Part shown: positions 1-10,439 of the stretch, in pieces
Numbering within the stretch: the first letter of the stretch is position 1
Layout: every line of letters begins with the position of its first letter
Source of the DNA: Neofusicoccum parvum
Lineage: Eukaryota; Ascomycota; Dothideomycetes; Botryosphaeriales; Botryosphaeriaceae
Direction of reading: 5' to 3'
Assembly (NCBI GenBank): GCA_020912385.1
Contig: CP087207.1
Span: 3,286,001-3,350,000, forward strand
Length of the DNA: 64,000 nt
The notes under the pieces: model-generated
Seen by the model: only the letters and a program-made list of their open reading frames with translations
What the model was told of the DNA's origin: nothing
Databases searched by the model: none
Program-made: the position numbers and the translations under genes

Positions 1-2432
1 ATGCCGTGAATCCTGCGGCCAACTTGTCTGCCAACTGAGGAAGCAGGGGTGCCATGTGGATCCGGTACGAGAGGACCATGTAGCGCCAGCAGCGGCACAC
101 GCGCTCCAGGATCGGCGAGAAGGAAGTGAAGCCCTCAGCGAGTGTCGCGAACACAGGGAAGATCTCCTGGCAGTACCGAACGCAAGGGTGAGGTTGAGAG
201 GCGGGAACGTAAGGCTGGACCCACTGTATGAAGATGGTGATGATCTGCAGCTTATCTGTTGCTGCGTTAGCAATTTCGATCAAACCCATGGGATCTGTTC
301 TTACCAGCAAGAGCGAGCTTAGCCTTGTCGTCGGTCGCGTGCTGCGCCATCTCCATAATCGTCTTGATGACAGGGTCGCAATACAGCTTCAGGTAGTCGT
401 AGATGACCTCCGGCGGCTGTTCAGCGAGAACAGATGCAACGCCGTCCGTGAGCTCGTCCTGGCTGCTCGCAGGTAGCCTGTCGAGCACGCTAGTGTAGAA
501 TTGCTGAAGCTGAGGGATGTAGTCCTTCAGCAGGGGCGCACAGTCGTTGCAGAAGAACTTGAACGACAAAGCGGCAGCGCGAACAACTTCCTTGGACTGG
601 TGATTGAATGCGGCCATGATGTAGTCGAGCTGAGGTTGGAGGGTATCGGGGTGCTGAGCGGTCCACAACGTGTATCGTCCGAGAGCCATGACGGCTTGGA
701 AGCGAACCTTCTCCTGGTCAGGGATCTGAACAAGCAGAGGCATCAGGCGAGGCAGCATGATGTTCTCATCCTGAGGAACCATACGTCCCATAGCTCTCAT
801 GGCGAAAAGCGGCGCCTCCAACTTCTGCCACTCTGGAACGTGACCAGCCGATGCCTGAGGTCCGAACTTGCTCACCCAATCCTCGATGAGCACATAGCAT
901 TTCTGAAGGCATTCCGTCACACCGATGACCTCGCAGCAGTCCTTCAGCACATCGCCCATCTGGTGCCTGAACTCCCGGAACTTCTCTTCCTGCTCACGGT
1001 CGCCCTCGAACAGATCCTTCTCGTCGCCGGAGTCCGGCTTTGGGTACTCCAGGTGGCCGACCATGATGTCGACAAGTTTCGAGTAGACCGCAACGAATTC
1101 GAGCCTGGCCTGCATGTACTTCTCCAAAGTAAGATACTGCTTGAGCTCGTACCAGAAGTTGAAGGTGTGAGAGATGGCGTCCCGTTCCTGATCCAAGGCT
1201 GCAGCTTCGAGCACTGCCTCCACTAGGCCGCGGAACTGATCAGGCATCCTTGCAATGAGCACGACCCATGCCTCACCAGCCTCCGCGAAGACACGGGCGA
1301 TTCCCTTGAATACCTCGGTATCTTCCTCTTCAGCAGCTTGCGCAATCTTTGGTCGCAGAGCCATGAGTTTCGGATAAAGGGTCGAAATGACGTGCATGCA
1401 CTCATCAACGTCCCGAGTCTCCCTGACAACCGCGCAAATACATTCCACGGCGGATTCGAATGGTTCATCCTCGGAGAGACCGTTCAAGATCGTGTCCAAG
1501 AGAGAAGAGTTGATGATGTCGTTGATGGGGACCTCACGTGCCCAGGATTGGATGCAGTCCATGAGCTGAGGGTTCTTTGCTGCCGCATCTACGTGGATGA
1601 GCATACTCCTACGGTATAACATCGGATGGGGTACCTACCGGACGAGCGGGCGTATTGGGACAGCAGGCCCAGAACTTCCTGTGCGTTATCCTCTAGCAGC
1701 TCCTTTGTCCTTTCTGACAGCTCATCTTCCTGTTGACGTTAAGGATTAGACTCTGATCGTGATTCGAGATGCCGCGGTCGGGCGCTCGCAATGTGGTGGT
1801 TCGGCCGAACGTACAGTCAGATTGATCTTTCGTCCTTCGGTAACTTCTTCCGGCAGGACGCGTAGGAAGTCCAGGACACAGGGAATGCTTGCGGGATCGT
1901 TGCCAAGTGTGGACACAACCAGCGGCAGGACATCCTTCCATTCCATCATCTGTATCGCCAGATTCGCCAGGCAGACGCAGAGCTGCATCCTGATGGGCTT
2001 GGGACCAGCACGGAAGGCGGCCAGCACGCTCAGTAGGGTATCGCGAAGCGACGACAACGACTCGCGCGGTAGCTGGTGGAGGTCGTAGACAATCTGGGCG
2101 CATCAGCACGCGGCGCGCTCCTGACATGGGGCCTCACCCACTCAACCTACCTTTCCCTTGAGCGTCGTCGCGGCGAACAGCTTGGCTTCCACCGCTGCCT
2201 CGGCCGACTGCAGTATAGCAAAGTTCGTAGTCCATGCTTCCTCCTGCGGTGGCTCGTGTCAGCGCATCAAAGAGCCGGCGGCGGGGCATTGTCTACTGAC
2301 CGACTTCTGGAACTGCTCGAGGTACTCGTGTGCCTGGCCCTTCTGCGTGCGGTCGACGTTGCTCTGCATGGTGGCAAGGGCTGCAAGGACAGGCGCAAAG
2401 GCCTGCTGGGCCGCCGCACCGTTGGCAGCCAT
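1..2432 (-). CDS. MTR10: Importin-beta family nuclear import receptor, MTR10/transportin-3 type (3' end outside window)
   Basis: This is a karyopherin built from HEAT repeats that carries RNA-binding and SR-like proteins into the nucleus and takes part in mRNA and tRNA traffic. The exons I read are 2432-2301, 2243-2151, 2093-1815, 1729-1639, 1588-305 and 255 to the window edge, all joining in frame. The N-terminus starts MAANGAAAQQAF and is followed by a Gln-rich first helix. The exon-2 stretch AILQSAEAAVEAKLFAATTL is typical of the importin N-terminal domain. Later text such as NPQLMDCIQSWAREVP fits the Mtr10/Transportin-3 branch rather than importin-beta 1. The C-terminal part lies beyond position 1. 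The gene is divergent from the SmE gene, with 460 bp between the start codons. Family assignment is firm; the symbol is by similarity to the yeast gene. Confidence 0.88.
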
Positions 2433-2892
2433 GATGGCGGGCGCGAGTGGTCGGCGCAGGAGGGGTTGGAGAGAGCGTGACGGAGGTCTCTGGAGCAGGT
2501 GGGGCGGACTGAGGGGTGCCGCTACGTACGTCGCATAGGATCGCAGAACGCGGTGGAACCTGGCTGGGTCTCCGGGGCACGCAGACGGTCGGGGAGAGAG
2601 AAGAGGCGGGTTGGGTCTGCTTGCGAGGCGCAGGGAAGGTGCATAGCAATCCAAAAAAACGACAATGCCGTCAGGCTTGTCCCACCTCCCGGCTGGCGCG
2701 CGCTCCGCCGCCCGGAGTCTTGGCGCGGCGCAACTTTGGCAGAATCGACCCAGGCGAGCAAGAGCTCCAACACCACGCCAACCATCGCGACCGCCCCACG
2801 CCCACGCCTCCGCCCGCCGTCTCTGTGCAGCCCGCCCGCGACACGCACGCCGCACCTTACACACGTTAGCACACCGCCCTACAACGCCCACA
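2433..2892. promoter_or_regulatory. Divergent promoter region between the MTR10-like and SmE genes
   Basis: A 460-bp GC-rich spacer between two start codons on opposite strands. I see no TATA box and no other gene in it. Confidence 0.5.
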
Positions 2893-3288
2893 ATGGCCGG
2901 CCGCGGTGGTGGAAACAGGAACAAGGTCCTGCTGCCTCCGATCAACTTCATCTTCAAGTTGCTCCAGCAGCGCGCCACCGTGCAGATCTGGCTGTACGAG
3001 CAGATCGGCATGCGCATTGAGGGAAAGATTCGCGTAGGCAGCTTTCCGTCCGGCTCGCAGAGAGGCATTCTGACATGCTGCAGGGTTTCGACGAGTTCAT
3101 GAACCTGGTCATCGACGACGCTGTCGAAGTGAAGCTGGCCACCAAGACCGAGCAGGAGTCGCGCCGGTCGCTCGGTATGACTACCCGCCCTCATCGACGC
3201 GTGTAAGAGCAAGTCTAATAGGGTTATCGCAGGACAAATCCTCCTCAAGGGCGACAACGTGTCGCTCATCCAGAGTGTCGACGGCTGA
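2893..3288 (+). CDS. SME1: Small nuclear ribonucleoprotein E (Sm core protein SmE)
   Basis: SmE is one of the seven Sm proteins that form the ring on spliceosomal snRNAs. Three exons (2893-3033, 3084-3174, 3233-3288) give 95 residues, the usual SmE length. Visible family features are the N-terminal VLLPPINFIFKLLQQ, the Sm1 segment with GFDEFMNLVIDDAVEV across the first splice, and the Sm2 ending GQILLKGDNVSLIQSV. Both introns are about 50-58 nt with normal GT-AG ends. The ATG at 2893 sits just before the conserved N-terminus. The downstream neighbour is the convergent cyclo-ligase gene, whose stop lies 134 bp away. Confidence 0.95.
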
Positions 3289-3422
3289 ACATGCCACGCC
3301 GGATCGAGCGCATGCGACATCACAAAGCATTGTTGGGGACTGGGGAGGGGCGTCAGGTGCAGGCGTAATGGGGAAAATATCAAAGAGTTTGGAGAGCGAC
3401 GGCTTCATTTCTCCAAGGACTA

Positions 3423-4290
3423 CTACAGTGTGGACGCGTTTGGCTGGGCTTTGGTGGATCGAAGGATTTCTCCGTCGCCGACCACGAGCGCATCAAGCCT
3501 CCAATCGGTCGCGTCCATAGGTATGGACTGAGCTGGCAGAAGTATCTGCTCTTTCAATGCAAGTCCAACTAATACCCTGAATTAGCGTCTGCGCTTGCGG
3601 CTCTTGCTGGTGAACTTCTGGAATGCGGCCCTACCAAGTAACGGCATGCGGACGCCAGAGGCCTTTTCGCTGTGTTGCCGACATCTGTCCAGGAAGAAGT
3701 CATAGAAGCCTTTGCCGTGTCCCAGCCTACCAAAGTCGGCATCGAATGCCATGCCAGGTACCACGATCAGGTCCAGTCCAGATTCTGCGCCGCTTGTTGG
3801 GTCGGCATCACCTTCCGAGAGCCCTTGGCTGCCAAAGCTGTTCTTCCGGCCTATGATGGAGTCTGCGCTTGGTGTTGGGATGCCCCATTTGTCTGGCTGC
3901 ATGCTCTCGAAGTCCTTGATTGAGTGAAGCTCGACCATATCCATTATTGATTTAGGCCTCAGCTCTGGCTGGGCGGATCTCTGATATGTGTATGGGACAA
4001 AGACCTTCTTGCCTTTGGCGAGCGCGTCATGGACTATGCCTGCCGTTGAGATCTCTCCCGCGGGCATGGATAGATAGACACTGATGCGGCTGGCGGCCTG
4101 ATACTCGGGCAGCGACAAAAGCGTTCGGACAGCATGTGATGCTGCATGCATCCGTCAGCACGAGATCAACAGTCAAAGTGCGCCGTGAATGAGCCTGACT
4201 TTGGTGTGCGATCGCATCTTGCGGCAGCGCAGACAGCACCTGCTTGATGTGTCGGCGCAGCTCCTTCTTGGCCGCTTGCATGGACGCCAT
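3423..4290 (-). CDS. FAU1: 5-formyltetrahydrofolate cyclo-ligase
   Basis: This enzyme uses ATP to convert 5-formyl-THF (folinic acid) to 5,10-methenyl-THF in one-carbon metabolism. Three exons (4290-4200, 4141-3635, 3568-3423) give 247 residues. The N-terminus has the family's basic helix (AAKKELRRHIKQVLSAL). The middle carries YLSMPAGEIST and the substrate/ATP loop GRLGHGKGFYDFF. An uninterrupted reading of exon 2 ends in a basic SKSRKRRR tail at 3582, but that is read-through into the second intron. Splicing at 3634/3569 instead gives GLALKEQILL and a C-terminal DALVVGDGEIL, which is what the family shows. The gene is divergent from ROT1 (405 bp between starts). Confidence is high for function and good for the exon structure. 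Confidence 0.92.
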
Positions 4291-4695
4291 GGTGGCGACG
4301 AGACGTGCGCGGTGGATGGACTGGCCCGAGAGATACGAGTAGGCGCCGACTGAAGAGTCTGCCTGGCGGGCGTGTCTGCCAATGACAGCAGCTCGGGGCA
4401 GCGATCGCCGACTGATCGGGGTCGGGGGCGTGTCCGTTGACGCGAGCGCGGTTCCTGCGTTGTGGCTTGCGATCCGGGGCAAAACCCTTGCGGCACCAGG
4501 AGAGCGTTGGGGCGCCGCCCGTGCTCGTCTCTCTCCTGGCCAAGTCGGCGGCGTCGTCAGCGCCTGGGACATCGCTGAAGCTTCATCCACAACACTTAAC
4601 TTTCCGCACCGAGCCAAACCCGCCGCGCCGCCGCTCCTTGGCCAGCACGCTGCCGAGTCATTCGTTACGCTCGCCCACCAACTCGACCGTCGCAA
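4291..4695. promoter_or_regulatory. Divergent spacer between cyclo-ligase and ROT1
   Basis: 405 bp between opposite start codons. It presumably holds both promoters; I see no recognisable box or additional gene. Confidence 0.4.
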
Positions 4696-5610
4696 ATGCT
4701 GTTCTCTGCCGCTGTCGCGCTCGTCGGCGCGGGCGTCGCTGCCGCGCAGGGCGTTGTCGACGCCAATCTGTACGGCACCTGGTCGTCCAAGTCCAACAAG
4801 ACACTGACCGGAGAGGTGCGCATCCTTTTGTGGAGACATGTGGACTGCATTGAAGATCCCAGACACTGACGCGCATGCCAACAGGGCTTCTACAACCCCT
4901 CCAACGACTCCATGCTCGAGCCTGCGCTCCCTGGCATCTCCTACTCCTTCACGTCCGACGGCTTCTGGGAGGAGGCCTTATTCCGCGCCATCGCGAACCG
5001 TGCGTCTCCCTGCACCACGCGCCAGACCAGCGAATCGTGCTAACGCCAGATACAGCCGCAAACCCCAAGTGCCCCAAGGCAATCATGCAATGGCAGCACG
5101 GCACATTCGAGAAGGCGTCCGACGGCAAGTTGCACCTCACACCGTTCGGCGATGGCAGGCAGCTCCTATCCGACCCCTGCAACAACGACGCCGGCGTCTA
5201 CACGAAATACGACCAGAACGAGACATTCAAGGTACGGGCGGATATCCATGAAGCCGCCGGGTTCCTCGCGCATGGGCAGAAATTGACTTTCGCCGCAGCA
5301 ATACGAAGTCGTGACCGACTCTTACCACAACATCAAACGATTGAACCTCTGGCAGTTTGACGGCACGCCCGTCATGCCTCTATACCTCGTCTCCACTTCC
5401 CAGTCGATGCTCCCGACCACGACCATCGCAGCCGGCGCCAAGTCCACCTCGACGTCGAGCAGCAAGATGATCAAGCGCGCAGACGAGATCTTCACCCCGC
5501 TGAAGCGTAGGATGCTCGGCCAGAAGCCCGACCACATCGACGCCGACCGCTGGTGGTGGTTCGGCCTGGGCATGACGGCAGTCGGATCCGTCCTCTACTT
5601 CTGCGTTTAA
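4696..5610 (+). CDS. ROT1: ROT1-like ER membrane chaperone
   Basis: Rot1 is an essential ER chaperone in yeast that works with BiP and is needed for folding of cell-wall and glycosylation proteins. Four exons (4696-4815, 4885-4999, 5056-5231, 5299-5610) give 240 residues. Residues 1-18 are a signal peptide ending VAAAQG. The body holds the family stretches YGTWSSKSN, GISYSFTSDGFWEEA, CPKAIMQWQHG and YNIKRLNLWQFDG-like text (NIKRLNLWQFDG is seen). The C-terminus is a single membrane anchor (WWFGLGMTAVGSVLYF) with almost nothing after it, as expected for a type I ER protein. All introns have GT-AG ends. Confidence 0.93.
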
Positions 5611-5950
5611 TCACGGCAACGACCATAACGAGAGAATATCACCCGGCGCACACGAGAATACATGCGGATAAAAGGAAGGTTCATGGCGGTTTCAGGCGTT
5701 CGGAAGCGTTTCAAGCGTGGGCATTAGAAGCGCGCATGGTTTACGAGAACTTTTGGAGGGACAGAGGGCATGATTCTGCTATTTCGCTCGTCTTCGGCGA
5801 TGGAATACTCAACGTAAGATATCCCTAGTACTTTTTTTATTCAATCCTTCGGCGTCCGCAGATCACAAACGGCTTCGAGGGCTATTTTTAGAGTAGCTGT
5901 AATTTTCCCGTACGCGAATGACGTCATATGCATTTTTCCCAAAGCAGTAA
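5611..5950. other. Convergent intergenic spacer
   Basis: 340 bp between the ROT1 stop and the stop of the GFA-domain gene. It should hold both 3' untranslated regions; nothing else seen. Confidence 0.4.
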
Positions 5951-6465
5951 TCAGGCAGCCTTTCCGTCCACCTTCTTGATCTTCAGCGCGTCAATGTCGA
6001 CGTCCTTGAACGTGCGGACCTACGTGTGGAAACTTCAGCCCGCAATGCCCACCATAACAACTGCGGTCCAGCACCTACATTCACGGCCTTCATCCCGTCG
6101 AAGAAGCCCGGCTTGATCGAGTAGCTGTAGACGCTGGTGCTGCACGTGGGGCACGAGCAATGCTCAATCTTCTTCTCGCCGAAGCGGTAGCCCTGCGTTG
6201 CGGCGCCGTCAGCCTGCCAGTCGGGACGCTCCCCGCACTTCACGAACGCGGTGTTCACCTTGGCCTCCCCCTCGCCGCTCTCGAACTTGATCTTGTCGTC
6301 CGCCAGGTACACCCACAGGCTCCCGTTGCGCGCGCAGATGGAGCAGTTGCAGCTCGTCACCTCGTGGCCCGAGTCCAGCGGCGGGGAGACGGTCGCCGCG
6401 AACCTGATGGCGCCGCAGTGGCAGCTGGCCTCGTACGTCTGGGAAGGGGCGCTTGCGTCGGCCAT
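5951..6465 (-). CDS. GFA/CENP-V zinc-fold protein (glutathione-dependent formaldehyde-activating enzyme family)
   Basis: Two exons (6465-6079, 6019-5951) give 151 residues with the cysteine layout of the GFA/CENP-V zinc fold. It begins with CHCGAIRF (Cys15, Cys17), followed by CNCSICARNGSLWVY and then HCSCPTCSTSVY. These cysteines bind zinc in the structure known for bacterial Gfa. Fungal genomes carry many such single-domain proteins, and most have no proven substrate, so the name is a family label rather than a reaction. The last exon supplies a hydrophilic tail ending KKVDGKAA after a 59-nt intron. The protein has no signal peptide, so it is probably cytosolic. Confidence 0.85.
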
Positions 6466-7707
6466 GGTTGGATGCTTTCCTTGCAGTGCTTTTGCTGTTG
6501 GAGATGTGGTTGTTGCCAGCTGGGGGGGCTGAACAAAGCCAGGTTCTTGTGGATAAGTTTGGGGCGGATAAAGGGCTGGCAGGATCTAGGCAGCTATCAT
6601 GCAGGCGTGCAGCTAGGGCCGCATTGAGGAAGATGTTAGCCCTCGTCGGCTAGACGTGTTACCCGCATTCCAAAACAACATCCACCCACTCCACGCAAGC
6701 CAAGACGGACGCACAATCGGACATCAGGCCCGGGCAAATTGTCGGCGGGCGGCTTGTTCACTGTGCCCGCCTCGGTGTGGCGTTTTGAAACGCGGAGGGA
6801 CTGAGGCTCTCGGCCGGGTACGAGGTTGGTTTGGATAGAATTGCAACACGTGCCTTTCACACATGGGCAGTTGAAGCATTCATCCGGACGGGAGTGGCAT
6901 TCCTCTCACTGCACATTTGCGTCCGTACGAATGCTTCAACTGCCCATGTGTGGAAGGCACGTGTTGCAATTCTATCCAAACCGACCTCGCAGGTGGGATG
7001 TGGCTTGTGTGGCTCTTGTAGGGCTTACCTGGTCTCAGCTGTAGCGGGGCTGAGCTATGGAGATGTGCTGATGCTGACCGCCTGGGCTCTGGTCGCTTTG
7101 GTGTTGCCGGTTCGGGAATGTGCATGCGGTTGAGATAGCTCCCCGCTACCGCGAATCACAGGAAATGGCACTTCTGGATCCAATCAAAAAGAAGTACTGG
7201 ATAATTCTCCGCTCACATCTCATGGCTGAAAACAAGCTCGGACAAATCATAAGGCGAAAAGAAAAATCCCGACTTTGCAGTCAGTGTCAGAGAAGTCAAT
7301 ATGAGTTCTCTATACCTTCTCATAAATGACCAGCTCCGATAGCACGTGCTCTTCTTTTAAGCTATATTTATGGTAGAGCTATTGATATTCGAATGAAAGA
7401 TGTAGTTCTGAGAAAGATCTGTAGGTAGATTGTTCCCTGCCCGTGCAATTTTTGTGATACTGAAAGTGAAAGCCCGCAAACATGCAAACACCACCATCCT
7501 ACCAGGGTATCCAGAAAAGCCCAAGAACACCAAAGTGAAACCAAATGCCCGAAACAGGAGTTCAGCTCCAGGCTAGAGCCAAATGCAACCGCAGTTAGTA
7601 GAAGAATACCTGTTCCAATCCAGAAGGAGAACCGCGGATTTCCCAGAGTTGTGTCGCATTCAGATTTTTCGACATACCCCGACTTGTCCACCCCTTGCTA
7701 CTATGAC
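6466..7707. other. Intergenic region carrying a full-length fold-back element
   Basis: About 1.2 kb without a convincing gene. It contains the best copy of the fold-back repeat (6821-6989). A hydrophobic open frame at 7368-7691 on the minus strand lacks an ATG start and is not called. Confidence 0.5.
6821..6989. repeat. Fold-back element copy A (best full-length member)
   Basis: The left arm 6821-6890 and right arm 6920-6989 are inverted complements over 70 nt with only about four mismatches. They enclose a 29-nt loop at 6891-6919. The arm tips read CGAGGTTGGTTTGG and, on the other strand, CGAGGTCGGTTTGG. The inner core is GGGCAGTTGAAGCATTCATC. Other loci in this window share both arms and loop. 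No open reading frame and no obvious target-site duplication is present. It looks like a MITE-type or fold-back transposon remnant; transcribed through, it would form a long RNA hairpin. Confidence 0.85.
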
Positions 7708-9399
7708 TTAATTCTCCTCCTTGAAAATTTTTTCTGCTGGAGAGAGTTGTTCGAGGAGTCGCCTCAGACTGTCTCGTTCAGTCGTGACCCCCGCCTGGCC
7801 CTCTGAAGATGCTTTGGAATCCTCATTAGTGATCTGGTCAGACTGCACGATATCCAAGATCGTTGCTGTGACGAAGCGGAGGCTTTCTTCGAGTCCAATC
7901 TCTCTCTGATCAGCCTGCTCGAGTTGGGTCCTGAGCTGTCTGATCTCTTTGACCTTCTCATTGTACTGGTTACGGTGCCACCTGATACGAAGTTGGAGAT
8001 CTTTCTCCAGTTTCAGGCAATTTACGATCTTCGAGGATAGGCTTGCTGATGAGGCCTGGAGGTTCTGTATGTCGATTCGACCTTGCTCAATAAGAATGTT
8101 CTGTTCCTTGATTGTTGCCTGAAGTTTCTCGGCGCATAGAAGTTGCTCTTTGAGCATCTCCGCCGTCTCGCAGTTCTTAGACTTGAACCATCCCTTTTCC
8201 CCGTTGATAGTCGATATGGAACCTTTCAGGTGATCGATTGACTGCTTGTAATCCGAACAGAGGGCAGTCAGAGCTTGAAACTTCTCATCACTGTCCCTGC
8301 CCCGAAATTCCAGTTGTAGGATACACGCCGCATCCTCCTCCTTCTTTTCCTTGAGCTCCTGGATGTGACGTTCATGTTCCTTGACCAGTGATTCGAGCTC
8401 CTGGATGCGTGCCGTATCTTTTTGTACACTCGCCTCAAGATCCGCGAGTCTCCGCTTCTCTTCTTCGCGCACATGCGGCAGAACCTGACCCCTTTCCCGC
8501 TTCGCCTCATCATACGACTTCTTCAGGCGAGCTATGGTCCCTTGCATATCCTGAGCATGAAAGATTCACGTCAGCCAAAACAATTATAGCTCCAGGGGTC
8601 CATGCGCGTCGGGCATGCTTACCGAGAGGAATCGCTTGTGGGAAGCTCCGTCAATGCGCCAGTCGTCTGCCTTCCGCTTCACCGTCTCCACCATCTCCAC
8701 ATTCCCGCCCTCCTGATCAACCACCTGAGGTGGCAGCAGCGGCGCCATCTCCTCTCCAGATCCCACCTGCGCCTCACACCCATCAGAAGCGCCGCCCTCC
8801 TGCCCCTCCAGCACCGCCCTCTGCTTCCCCTTCGCACCACCACCCTCCCACCTACCCACCGCCCCCTCCTCTCCACCGCCGCCCTTCCCGCCCCCAGCCG
8901 CCTCGCCCCTCGCCCCCTCCTCCCACCCCGCCGGCGCCACCGGCTGCAGCTTGTACGCCTTCCCCCTGCGGTTGAAGTTCAGCGGCCACCGCTCCGCGCA
9001 GACCTCCGCCCACTCCTGCCGCTCCGCCCGGTCCCTGCAGCTGTTCTTGACGATCTCGACCACGCCGACCATCTGCGCCGTCAGCACCACGCCGGCCGCC
9101 CACCGCCGCGGCCCGCGCTCCGTCTTCCAGTGCGTGCGCGCGTACAGCGGCCACGTGGCGGGTTTGAGCGGGTTCGAGTCGCACGGGTGCTTGGGCGACT
9201 TGGTGACGGGGGTGTCGCGGTAGAGGGGCCGGGTGGTGGCGGCCGCCCAGGTGAGGCCCTGGAATTGGGCGAGCGAGGGGTGGTCGTGGAGGGGGTGGTG
9301 TCTGCCGGGCCTGGGGGCTGCGGCGGGAGGGACGGTGGTGGGGTGAGAGGTTGAGGAGGGGTTGGATGTCACGGGTGTTTTCTTCGTGATGGGAGACAT
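7708..9399 (-). CDS. Coiled-coil protein of unknown function
   Basis: Two exons (9399-8623, 8550-7708) joined by a 72-nt GT-AG intron give 539 residues. I do not recognise the family. The first 60 residues are Pro/Thr/Ser-rich and basic. Residues about 85-150 form the most ordered part, with many Trp and basic residues (ARTHWKTERGPRRWAAGVVL, NSCRDRAERQEWAEVCAERW). A Gly/Glu-rich linker follows. The second exon is almost entirely heptad-like: long runs of E, K, Q and L such as RIQELESLVKEHERHIQELK and LKLEKDLQLRIRWHRNQYNE, so a long coiled coil is likely. It ends LEQLSPAEKIFKEEN. No signal peptide or membrane segment is seen. Confidence 0.7.
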
Positions 9400-10439
9400 G
9401 GTTGGAGGTAGGGTGAGTTGGTGAGTGGCGAGGAGAGCGTAGAGACTTCCAGAACGCTGGAGAGATGTCTGTTGGATATGCCGTTCAAGTAGCTCAACAC
9501 TGGCCTCGCTGGCTTCGTGCAGGTAGGTGAGATAGACTGAGTGTTGGAGTTGTTGGAGTAGAGGTGAAAATGAGGTGGGGTTTAAGGAAATGATCAAGAG
9601 AGAAAGATGAGAGCAACAGCCTCGAGTGTTGTATCCTATAGCAGTAGGAGGGCAGTTTCTAGACTTGGAAGGCGCAGAGTGACCACAGCCATCCTCCCTC
9701 AGGGTAAGAAGCATTGAGATGTAAGTACGCCTCTTGGAAGGTACAGTTAGCCCGACACATGAGCACTCATCACCGACACATCGTCACCAAATGCACATAC
9801 GAAAACAGGAGTAAATGTCCTCGAAAAGAGAAGTCATGCTTTTCCGCTTTTCTATGCCAGCGAATGGGTGAAACATATATACAACGAAGCATACAGAAAA
9901 AGGTGTGCAGCATCTCATCGTGATCAGAAGTGAAAACGCGCAAAAGACAAAAAACTCCAGCAGTGGAAAAAGGATCCCTGAAAATGCACGGCAAGTCGCC
10001 GTCCAAGTGGAGACAACATGCTGTGGATTTCCTTGCCGATGGAGAGGGGTGGTGTTTGGTTTGGTTTTCGCTAACTGTTTTTTGTTGGCTTTTTCTGTAT
10101 GTTGTGTGTGCAGTGCATGGGCCCAGCCCATCCACGTATGCTGTTTGTTGATGTGTTTCACGCAAGTTTCATCAATCCCCTTCAAAGCAAATAGAGTAAA
10201 ACCCTCCGAGGACACACAGACCCTCACCAAAAAGAGAAGGTCGGTCGACAAAGGCGGGCCCAGGGGGTGGCGCCGATGCCGGGGCCCACGCACACGCACG
10301 TCAGTCGATGTGCGGACCCGTGCGTCTCCGGAAATACGAAGTTCATGCGAAAAGAGACAGCATACACGCGCGTACACCAAGTAGGCGGTGCGTGCTGCCC
10401 GCCCTTTTCGCAAGGACCTCGGCAACAGGGTGTTTTACT
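9400..10439. other. Intergenic region, nothing recognised
   Basis: About 1 kb between two minus-strand genes. It should contain the promoter of the coiled-coil gene and the 3' region of the secreted repeat protein. Several open frames exist on both strands, but none has coding character. Confidence 0.4.

Noticed and set aside
3582..3634. Basic SKSRKRRR tail that would look like a nuclear signal on the cyclo-ligase
   Set aside because: It is intron read-through; splicing at 3634/3569 restores the conserved C-terminus of the family.
7368..7691. Hydrophobic open frame (about 107 codons, minus strand) with two membrane-like segments
   Set aside because: The frame opens with GTG rather than ATG and lies directly after another gene's stop, so it is more likely 3' UTR.
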